Shown: piece after piece, positions 41,432-50,299 of the stretch
How positions within the stretch are numbered: position 1 is the stretch's first letter
Layout: each line of letters begins with the position of its first letter
Origin: Hyaloperonospora brassicae
Taxonomy: Eukaryota > Oomycota > Peronosporomycetes > Peronosporales > Peronosporaceae
DNA: 64,000 nucleotides
Assembly (NCBI GenBank): GCA_947650285.1
Contig: CANTFL010001332.1
Span: forward strand, 186,001 to 250,000
Reading direction: 5' to 3'
The notes under the pieces: generated by a model
Told to the model about the DNA's origin: nothing
The model's database searches: none
What the model saw: the letters and a program-made list of their open reading frames with translations, nothing else
Made by a program: the position numbers and the translations under genes

Positions 41432-43285
41432 TTTACTGGCCACGCTAGTATCAGTTTGTTCGCAAGTACATACGTGCTTGCGAGGTTTGTCAACGGGTGA
41501 AGGCTAGTCCATCATCCCGTGCACCATTGCAGCCTCTGCCTGTTCCGACAGAGTGCTGGCAGTCCGTTTCAATGGACTTCGTCTTCGGGTTTCCCGAAGA
41601 CGCTCACAAGAATAATTGTATTCTTGTGTTTGTTGACCGGTTCAGCAAGATGGTCCATCTTGCTGCTGTACCCGAGTCGATCAAGGCTCAAGGTTGTGCT
41701 CGTGTCTTTCTAGACACGGTCTTTAGACTCCACGGGTTACCCCGTGAACTCGTATCCGACCGTGACCCTCGGTTCACGGCGGCATTTTGGCAAACCGTGT
41801 TCCGTACTCTCGGAACACGATTGAAGATGTCCACTTCTGACCATCCCGAAACAGATGGTCAGACGGAACGTGAGAACCGTGTCCTCGAAGAGATCTTTCG
41901 AGGATATGTCCACTCGTTATCGAGTTGGAGATAATTCCTTCCAATGGTGGAATTCGCCATCAATAACTCGGTGCATGCTTCCACACAGCACACACCGTTT
42001 TACGTGAATGGCTTACTCCATCCACGTGTGCCCGCCCTTCTAGAGTGTGACTATTGGATAGGGGGGAGGGACTCGCTCGAGCAAAAACCATTTTGGCTTT
42101 TGCTCATCACGTGTCGACGCTAACGTCGTCACGTATGATGCCGATGTCGATCAGGTCGACATCGATGAAGAAGATCACCTCAATAGTAGCGGCGACGCTA
42201 TTATTGACTCGGATGATGATGATGACGATGCTGGTATATTCAGCATCGTCAACGATTATTCCAGCGAGGAAGAAGACAACCTCGCTGAAGAAGATAACAA
42301 TCTCTTAGCAGTGCGCACTAAGCGCACTGAAAGACAAAACAAAGATTCAGCAGAGAACTTCCTGCTGACTCGAGAAGCGGTAGTCCGTTTCGTTCAAGAC
42401 TCCATCGCAAATGCGGTGGAATGTCAGAAACGGAACGCAGACAAGAATGGAAGAGCAAATGTTTTATCATTTAAGGTTTACGACCTAGTACTACTGTCTA
42501 CGGTAAACCTACCTGGACATGCAGTCACTAGTTTCGGCAGTAGTAAACTACTGCCGAAGTACATTGGGCCATTTCGAGTGTTGCATCGCTAGGGCAATGC
42601 ATACACACTCGAATTGCCACGTAGGATGCGCACGCATCCTACGTTTTAGGTGGGGAGGCTCAGGCCGTACTGTCAGTACGAGCCTTCTTCTTCCGATGAA
42701 GATAGCCCCCACGTTCAAGAACATCCATCAAGTTATTGCGTTTGCACTCCAGACGATCCGTCAGGTCGCGCAGATACGGTACCTCGGAACTCAACCGAGA
42801 TATCTCCCCGCGAGCTGTCGCCAGCTCGCCGAATAGAAAGCGGACATCCCGCTCGACCTGAAGCTGCGCTGTGGCATAATCGGCGCGATCCCTCGCCCGA
42901 TCAGCCTCGTGACCCTTGCGGTTCTTCCGCACGGTATCGGTCAAAGCGTAGCGCCGGTCGCGCTCGTGCTTCAAGTCATCGCGCAATTCATCGATTGCGC
43001 GATCCATCTCGTAAGGGTCGAGATGGTGAACCGAATCATCTGGAGGAGGTCTTTCCTCCTCCACCACATCCTTTGGTGGATGCGCACGGTGATCAACGCT
43101 TTCTAGTGGAGCGTATTTTGAACTACCGTGACGATTCAGGATCAAGGACGAGCTACCTCGTTCAGTGGCGGGGTATCCACCCTCTTGGAACAGCTGGGAG
43201 CCCCTCTCTCAGCTGTTGATGGATGTTGAAGGTCTCGTCCGCCAGTATGACGAGACCCATCCGATGAGTCCTGTGGCCCATCGGT
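41432..43285 (+). pseudogene. pol: integrase core and C-terminal chromodomain, broken
   Basis: The zinc-finger cysteines (RACEVCQRVK, near 41480) lead into the DDE core: SMDFVFGFP (first Asp), SDRDPRFTAAFW (second Asp), and the Glu in TDGQTERENRVLEE. The core frame ends at 41934, then an acidic stretch follows near 42140-42310. From 42311 the C-terminal domain reads VYDLVLLSTVNLPG...LLPKYIGPFRVLHR (GPF motif). Two nonsense codons (42590 and near 42647) interrupt it. A Pro/Ser/Arg linker leads to a chromodomain (QRFLVERILNYRDD...YLVQWRG, then after a one-base frameshift [10 protein letters not shown] and QYDETHPM). Chromodomains guide chromovirus integration to marked chromatin. Confidence 0.88.
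42660..43145 (-). CDS. Antisense frame B, coiled-coil-like, doubtful
   Basis: A 161-codon frame on the minus strand with a strongly helical, charged sequence (EMDRAIDELRDDLKHERDRRY...; EISRLSSEVPYLRDLTDRLE). It faces the integrase-chromodomain linker, which is open on the plus strand too, so one of the two readings may be a by-product. The plus reading is required for the chromodomain. The antisense reading is the cleaner protein-like one and lies downstream of antisense frame A. Expression unknown. Confidence 0.35.
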   Translation of the reverse strand: MILNRHGSSKYAPLESVDHRAHPPKDVVEEERPPPDDSVHHLDPYEMDRAIDELRDDLKHERDRRYALTDTVRKNRKGHEADRARDRADYATAQLQVERDVRFLFGELATARGEISRLSSEVPYLRDLTDRLECKRNNLMDVLERGGYLHRKKKARTDSTA

Positions 43286-43296
43286 AAACACGCGCC

Positions 43297-44313
43297 CTAG
43301 GCGCTTGTAGACATTTTCAAGTTTGCAATCGCGTCACGCATCTCAGCCGAGATGTGTGCCCTTCCCCAGGGCGAATTTAGGCAATACACGTCCCTACGTG
43401 CACGCTGCGTGTTGTCAACACAACTCGAACAAGGGTCTCCCCATGTGAGGCAATGAATGTCTGCCTCGCTCGACAAACAGTGCAACCGGTACCTTGCACC
43501 GGTTGGCGTTCGCTTTTCGAACCTGAGGCGTGTCGCCTCAAGTTTCTTGAGCCACCCTTCTCGTCCAAAATTCTTTACGTTTTGGACGAACGCGTTCCAC
43601 GCAGCCAAAAGCGAGGCCTTGTCACGCTTTTGGTTGTCATTGTACCATCGATGTCTAAGGAAGTCATCGAGATAAAAGTCTTCTTCAGCGCGAAAGCTTC
43701 TCGCGCTAGTTCCTAAGCCGTGAAGCTCAGTCGCATCGAATAAGGGTATTCGATGGTGTTGGCTTGTCTCATGAGACAAGCTATTGATGAGTTGTTCGGG
43801 CAAACGCCACGGCTTCAGCTCATCACGCTTCACAGTGGTACCTTTGTTGGTACCACGGCTCCCAGGTTGACGACGGCTCACGCCATCGTCATCACGCTCG
43901 TGCGAAGAGGCACGAGCCGGCGGTGGTAAGGAGTAATATTCCCCACCACCCTGAGCATCGTCATCACTGCCGAACAGACTGTGATGCAAATCACGAGTTT
44001 GTTCGTTCGGCAGTGGCCTTGGAGAATACTGAGGCGTCGCCGGTGAGCGAGACGCCTCTGTAACATTGCCCGAGTCAGACACGTCTGACTCGCCAGAGTA
44101 GATGACCTCAATGTCGGGGTCATCATGCGCACGCGGTGTGGTACCGCGTGCACCTGCAGCAACTGTTGCTGCAGGCGGAGAAGGAGCAGCAGACGACGAA
44201 TCGTCTGCCGCAGAGGCTGGCACAGCACCGGGCTGTGCGGGTCTTGAGTCACCCCGCATAGACATGTGAACTATGCGAGGTCGGGTGGAAAGTGAATGGA
44301 ACGGATCCAACAA
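43297..44313 (-). CDS. Antisense ORF A inside the retrotransposon
   Basis: A 338-codon uninterrupted frame on the strand opposite gag-pol, in the space between the chromodomain and the 3' LTR. Its start lies 83 bp from the LTR edge, so an antisense LTR promoter could drive it. The N-terminal half is Pro/Ser/Ala-rich and acidic (DDPDIEVIYSGESDVSDSG). The C-terminal half looks folded (LLAAWNAFVQNVKNFGREGW; FEKRTPTGARYRLHC) and ends with a Cys-rich patch, DPCSSCVDNTQRARRDVYC, which could bind metal. It is intact although gag-pol of the same copy is broken. No known family is recognised. Extra antisense ORFs at this position are known from some plant Ty3/gypsy elements. Confidence 0.6.
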   Translation of the reverse strand: MLDPFHSLSTRPRIVHMSMRGDSRPAQPGAVPASAADDSSSAAPSPPAATVAAGARGTTPRAHDDPDIEVIYSGESDVSDSGNVTEASRSPATPQYSPRPLPNEQTRDLHHSLFGSDDDAQGGGEYYSLPPPARASSHERDDDGVSRRQPGSRGTNKGTTVKRDELKPWRLPEQLINSLSHETSQHHRIPLFDATELHGLGTSARSFRAEEDFYLDDFLRHRWYNDNQKRDKASLLAAWNAFVQNVKNFGREGWLKKLEATRLRFEKRTPTGARYRLHCLSSEADIHCLTWGDPCSSCVDNTQRARRDVYCLNSPWGRAHISAEMRDAIANLKMSTSA

Positions 44314-44384
44314 GTGCTCCCTGTCCCAATGGTGGCCAACGGGTGGCCTCCATATCTTTGATAGTCACACGGTGACTATCAGTT

Positions 44385-44395
44385 AAGGGGGGTGA
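44385..44395 (+). other. Polypurine tract
   Basis: AAGGGGGGTGA directly abuts the TG of the 3' LTR, the expected place for the plus-strand primer. Confidence 0.8.
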
Positions 44396-44787
44396 TGTAA
44401 CGGGGCAGCCCGTTACATGGAAAGTGTCATTTGGGAGATAATGACAATAAAGAATATTTTGTTGAATATTCTTTTAACAATATCACCAATTGTGGTGATA
44501 TGGATGGGTCGACCAAAGAGTCTGTTCATTGGTTGATATCTTGACGATATCAACCCATCAATCGCCGCAAGACGCGCGCAATGAGTGGTGACGAGACGTC
44601 ACCATACACTCATTTATATTAGTATAATTAAGTTAAGTCAAACAGAAAGACAGTGGTTAAAGACTTAATCATATTAATATAACAGTTTTACTTTTCCCTT
44701 ACCTACGCTTCCTAGTTTGCCTCGTGTACGTCTGTCGGGGCACCGAAACCCTCGCGTAAAGTTCACGCAAGGGTGTGCCCCGTTACA
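44396..44787 (+). repeat. 3' LTR, 392 bp
   Basis: Aligns end to end with the 5' LTR, with about 11 substitutions and one single-base gap by eye. Ends CGTTACA and is followed by GGATC. Confidence 0.95.
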
Positions 44788-44792
44788 GGATC
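44788..44792. repeat. Right target-site duplication GGATC
   Basis: Matches 36804-36808 exactly. Confidence 0.9.
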
Positions 44793-45134
44793 GCCTTATG
44801 GGAAAGTTGGTTAGGCACTTGCTAATAAAATGCAAAGTGAATATGTTTAGGTCCTTCATTCGCAATCTCTTGTGCTAGTCTAATCTTACTGGATGCTTTG
44901 GACAACACAATCAAAATTGCTGTATCGCACAATACTTGTCGTTTATGCGCGCATAAGTATACCTCGCCACGTTGCACATTACCAATTGTGTAGTCTCGTA
45001 TTACAATTCGCCACGTTGTGCAATACTCATCATTTGAACGTAAATACCGATCACCGATTGTCACCCATGGCGCTTTGTTTTTAACTACATACCCACTCGA
45101 CTCGGCGGCAGTCGACGCCTTGATTCCAATATGA

Positions 45135-45365
45135 TCCAAAGGTGTCGATACCACACAGTGGTGATCGGCTTGGTCATGACATCGGCCTCCATGTATTTGG
45201 TTGAGAAGTATTCCAGTACATCTTGTCCTGTCAAAAACCTCTCTCGCACATAGTGATATCGAATGTCGAATGTTTGGTTTGGTCGTGAAACTCGGCGTTC
45301 TTGGCCAAAGCGATAGACCCTTGGTTGTACTGGTCTACCATTACTGCTTCATTGCTGGCCTACGA
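45135..45365 (-). pseudogene. copia RNase H C-terminal relic
   Basis: Minus-strand reading across frames gives QGSIALAKNAEFHDQTKH, then RERF, LEYFSTKYMEADVMTKPI. This is the end of a Ty1/copia RNase H (family: QGAIALAKNP..H.RTKHI...YLPT..M.AD..TKP). Broken by several frameshifts. Confidence 0.75.
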
Positions 45366-46139
45366 ACCAAGCTTGCATATATATATATATACCTTGAGCT
45401 TACAGCCTCTTTCGTTAATTTTCAGAGCACCATGCACTCTACTTCCGCTGATGATAGCGCCACGATCCTTTATCTCTTGCTCAGTAGATATAAAATCCAC
45501 AGTTCAGTGTCAATGTGACGGCAATCGAAATTTTCTTGTAATCCCGACTGTCCACTGGCTGCCGAAAAAACTGATGTCAGAGGGTTCGTTCGTTTCCGTG
45601 CTAGTTTCCTCCATCACCGAGTGTATCCGTGGGTAGGGCGGGCTGCTCTCTTCCAGGTAGACTCGTGTCGAGGGAAAACTTGACCGTGTTTGTGAAGGGG
45701 TTGGGGGTGAACGTGTCGAAGTCTTTACAGTATCAAGGGTATGCCTGTAGGGTGATCGATATGAGTCTCCCCTATCTTGACAATATCGCCTTGTCCAATA
45801 TGTGGATTCTTGACCCGCTTGATCTTCTGACCAATTGATCCGTCGAGGGATCTTGTACCTTGTCCTTTACTGTATTGCTGCGCCCGGACGCAGTTTGAGG
45901 TTTTGTTGAGAGTTCTTGATATGCGGCCAAGCAATCCGAGAGATATCTCTTACAAAGAGTATGTGATTTTATGATTGTCGAAAGGCCATAATGCCGTTCG
46001 GAAGAGAATCTGACGCGTGCACGCACAAGAACAAGGAACTCTGTTCACTGTATAACTAATCAGCCCAAAACTGTCTCTTTACTTACGCTTTACTCAGAAT
46101 CTGCTGCCGCGTGTCGTCTTAAACCAAATAATTCCCCTT

Positions 46140-48640
46140 AAACGATGTGGTCGGCCTCATATATCCCCCGGATCGTGGGTCGCGGATCGCAATGTGCGGT
46201 GTATACCGATATACGGTGGGGGTACACATTAACAGATACACCGAGACCTATCCCTTGATGGCGGACGCGAATTACGTTTTCGATCACGCTAACAGACGAT
46301 GCGTAGTTAAACCAATATGTACATTGCGATCTTTATCTTGTTATGTTTATAAGGTGAAGCAGATCTGATCTTATCTCTAATAGCGGTTAATAGCGGATAG
46401 TGGATCTCTAATCGCGGAGCATGGATCGCTGATCGCAGATTGTAGATAGTGCATCATTGATCGCAAATCCTATCTGGCTGATCACGGACAACAGGTCGCG
46501 GGTCGTAATGTGTAATACAATTCAACCTATATCATACGGTCGTATCCCTACGTGGTCTTCATATAGGTAGGGGATCATGCACTTGACGTGGTCTTGGTCT
46601 TAACGCGATGTCTTCATCTGGTGACAAATCGAGGTCGCGGACAATAGCCGCACCATGATAATGTGGCAAAGTCACCAATTAAATTTTGGGACGTGAATCG
46701 GTATCCCCCCAATTGAGGCGCTACTTACTGGTGGATAATGACACCTATTGATCGAGGGATCCAATAGGAGATGGAAGGTGATCCCAAGGAGATCAACGAA
46801 TCGATCCAACTGTCAACAGAATGATGGACGTGGAACAATCTGAGACCAGTCGTAGAAAGGGATGATATCCATGGAACAATATGGGACGAGTCGCAGGTAT
46901 CGATGCTATTCATGGTGCGATCTGGGACGAGTTAAGGGATGGAGTCAAGCGATCCGCTTGAAGGTTGGTCAAGGACAAGAATGTGGGTGTTGAAGCAGGT
47001 GGATACTGGGTCACAAATTTGCTCACGAAAGTCTCTTAATGTGTAAACCTGTTAAATGTCATATTGACTGGTATCGACAACGATCATGAAGACTGTGGCA
47101 GGTTTTCTCTGAAAGAGGCGAACATGGGACCATGTGATGCGATGTGATCCTGTAACCGAGGTGCAACATCCTGCAGATCGGTGATACTCTTTACCAGTCC
47201 CACAATGGAAGTACTGGTTTTGGTTAGTTATAGCCCGATCTGGAAACGTGGATACTCGTGGGGGTCCAGAAAGCTATGTGGAGAGTCTTGTGGACTACAT
47301 AAACCCTGAAGGGTGATATTGGAGCACGTACAATGAACAGAAGAACATCTACTGCTGAATTGTACCGTTTCGGTCTCAACGATCTCGAATTTGGGCACCA
47401 GATCGCTCATGTTCCTGTTGATTATGGATATATCGCTGATGAGACTTTGGGATCATGATGAATATGTTTGTTGAACGTCCATGAGTGATGTCGCAAAATT
47501 TCAGACCGAAAGGGCCAGTGGAAGCCGGTTGGATTGACGTCGCAAACTGGATTTAGGCACATTTGGCACTTAAGTACTATTTCGGACCTTTTGGTACCAA
47601 AATTGGGAATTTGGTATCGTATTTGGGATTTGGTCTCTTTTGGGCATTTAGGCACGATATCGGGAATATTGGCGCTATCTTTGGAGTACAGGTAAATAAA
47701 TTTCGACACGTGTCCAAGGGTCGATCAAGCTTAAAGGTGATATCGGTCTGGAGAGTTACCTACAGTTTGGAATAGGCGTAAGGATAGGTTGGCTAGTAAT
47801 TTGGTCGGTTAATAAAACAGGCTTGAACTCTACTTCTCCTGCTCACGACGCGCGCTCCCTCCCTCTCTTCCGGGCAAGATTTCTTTGGCTTCCCCGACGG
47901 TTCGAGGCACGCGTGCTACAAGGACATTGGAGACCGATCTTGGATTGTTGGCCAAGATCGAGAAGAGCGATCTCGGGAAGTTTGGCCCGGATCGATCAAT
48001 TACTCACACTCAACTCAACTGTTAGGGTAGCAGCGACAAGGAAAAGGATTATAGTTACAAGATCACGAGACGGCTCAAGTGGTCAGAAGATCTGGACAAG
48101 GAGTTCTAGACAAGATCGAGCGAGATCGAAGCGATCTACCGGATAGATCGTCCCGTTTCATTTTGGCAAAACAGGACACCTATCTGCCCACATTGCGAAC
48201 TTTTAGCAAGATCGGCCGATCCCAAGTCCCGATCGGACCGATCATAAGGCAAGATCGACGCAAGAATATAATTTGCTGAGTGAAGATCTCCGCGCAGCGA
48301 AGACCCCGATCCCGAAGACAGATCGAGATCGGTGTCATTCAAGATCAAGATCACGACATATCCAAATAGAGATCGCCGCAACTCAAGATCAAGATCGCAG
48401 AACCCCTGTTTGTGGTGTGAAGATTTCCGCACCGAAAGCGAACTCTCAACCCAACCTCTCACCCAGCGATATCGACATCTCACAAGGCCGTTACGAAGAG
48501 ATCAAGCCAGCCCAACCGACTGGTACACAAGATGAGCACAAGGCTATACAACAAGGCACGGATCGGAGTACCCCCTCCGTGAGTCGGCAAGGCTAGGCAA
48601 GCGGAAGATCGACCCTCACTCAAGCAATTTTGTGAGATCG
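46140..48640. other. GATC-rich, gene-free block between copia fragments
   Basis: No gene is supported. 47936-48396 holds 25 GATC sites in 461 bp, where about 1.8 are expected. A looser GATC/ATCGCGG cluster lies at 46170-46500. Around 47560-47700 is a TTTGGTA/TTTGGGA-type quasi-repeat. A plus-strand open stretch at 48273-48596 follows the GATC periodicity and is not a convincing protein. Confidence 0.5.
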
Positions 48641-48984
48641 ACTTCACCACAATAATTCATACCTACGTCCTTTTTAACATTATTAAGTCTTCATGAGTAT
48701 GTTTGCGTCCGCAGATCGCGGTTTCTTCAACTGGGATAAATCCCTAAGCCGTAATATATATGATGTACGTTTTTATCTTACACTGCGAGTCGTAAGGTCG
48801 ACAGTGCGACCAGTTCCTTGGACCGCATAAACCTCATCCTTGTCCATTACTACTACGCTTCGACCGACGTAAAACTCCTGTTCCATTAACTGTCGTACAA
48901 ATAAAATACGTGCTACGGGTCTTGGGCGACAATTCCCACTGACCATTCGTCAATTATGAGCTAGCCGAAGCGCGAATTTCGATT

Positions 48985-49325
48985 TTGCTGAAAAAACACT
49001 TGACCACTGCCACATAAGCATGGACCTGATCGACGTGAACTTTACAACCGGTGCAAACGTCTCGTCAAAGTCGATGTCGTATTTATGTGGGAATCTCTTG
49101 GTGGCAATACGCTCCTTATACCTCCTCATTTCTTCATTTTGGATTTACTTAACTTGGAAGAAGTATCAACATCCAATCGATTTACGACGTTTGGGCAAGT
49201 TAACTAGGTGCCATATCTTGCGGACAGATTCAATTTCCAAGTCGCATACTTTTATTGAGTTGCGTTGCTGCATGACAACGTCGACTAGTTCGTTGTCTTG
49301 AGACTTCTCTATTTGGATACACGAC
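48985..49325 (-). pseudogene. copia reverse transcriptase N-terminal relic
   Basis: The minus strand reads IWHLVNLPKRRKSIGC and then, after stops, RRYKERIATKRFPHKYDIDF and DETFAPVVKFTSIRSML. These match the canonical Ty1/copia RT opening (W.LV.LP.GRK.IG; RYKARLVAKGF.Q..GIDY.ETFAPV.K..SIR). Multiple stops. Confidence 0.85.
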
Positions 49326-49764
49326 TTACACCGCAATTCAATTTTAGTTATGTTTCCGCAATTGTCATGATTGTACAAAATAGTGATCGACTCTGTCGCT
49401 TGAGTTTGGAAAAACTCACCGTTTGGTCAAACGACTGAGCTTGTGAATATCTCTTGATAACGGGTATTATGGCTTTGTCACGTGTAATATATTCTTCATT
49501 ATCAACCACGTTTTTTGAGAGCTCGTCCACGTCCGTGACTTGCTCTTCTTGCCTGTTCATTGCCTCTTCTTCTTTTTCTCCTTGCTTGCGTCCCATGCAG
49601 TCAATGATTTTCTTCATGAACTTTGCGTCGTAACTCACCAGCACGCGATCGCTTTCGACTCCTTCGGACCGATACTATTTCTCTTGTTTGTAGTATCTGA
49701 AAAAAAGGCGTATCACCGCTTGCGCTCTGAGCTTGGTGCATTTCTGCTTAGGAACTGTCACGTA

Positions 49765-50235
49765 TGAGTCAAAAAGATACCTTAAGGTTTGTTGAAAGTG
49801 GCTTCTTGCCCACACAGTATTAATAATGGCTATTTATCTTGGTCCGGGCACGCGTTGAACATCAATTGCAAAGAATTATCGCTATTAACACTGCTTCACC
49901 CTATTTAGCTTTTGACATTCTGACATGCTCCATCATGCAGGGAGCACCTTCTACCAGCTTCCTGTTTATCCGCTCTGCCTAAATACTTAGCTGTAGGGTG
50001 AGAAAGTCGTAACTTTCTGCCACACTTACACTTTCGCTGATATGTACTTTGGCGCGTTGTTCGGTCGGGGTTTCGGCAGATACGATAAATTGTTCAAACT
50101 TGGTGGCTACCTTTAACTTGTTCTATGATAATTACACCACAAAAGATACTAGTAATGATCGATAAGCGTGACAATATAGCTGCTACCACTAAACGTCGGA
50201 CATGTTTTGATGGGACTGCAGACGTCATTGTGACG
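49765..50235 (-). pseudogene. copia integrase relic
   Basis: The minus strand reads ATKFEQFIVSAETPTEQRAK, then INRKLVEGAPCMMEHVRMSK, GEAVLIAIILCN, VGKKP. These are the late core motifs of Ty1/copia integrase (NR.L.E.AR.ML....W.EA...A.YL.NR.P). Stops and substitutions throughout. Confidence 0.82.
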
Positions 50236-50299
50236 CTTTAAGTAGCTTCTTCGCGCGGACAAAATAATTTTGTCATGAAGCTGAATGTCTTTGTTTTAT

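Larger units (their letters stand above)
36809..44787 (+). mobile_element. Ty3/gypsy chromovirus-type LTR retrotransposon, defective
   Basis: A 7979-bp element with 393- and 392-bp LTRs (TG...CA), flanked by a perfect GGATC duplication. The plus-strand order is gag, protease, RT, RNase H, integrase and chromodomain, the order of Ty3/gypsy chromoviruses. Gag and pol are interrupted by nonsense codons (37792, 37911, 40133, near 41449, 42590 and others) and by frameshifts (near 37830, 41420 and 43185), so this copy cannot move on its own. LTR divergence, by eye about 11 substitutions and one indel in 392 bp, points to a fairly recent insertion. An antisense frame fills 43297-44313. Short inverted repeats pack both LTRs and interior. 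It sits in or beside an older copia relic. Confidence 0.95.

Noticed and set aside
48273..48596. 107-codon plus-strand frame
   Set aside because: Composition follows the GATC periodicity (repeated Asp-Arg/Ser-Arg) rather than protein constraint.
46140..48640. CRISPR-like array because of regular GATC words
   Set aside because: Spacing is irregular, there are no conserved longer repeats, and this is eukaryotic DNA.
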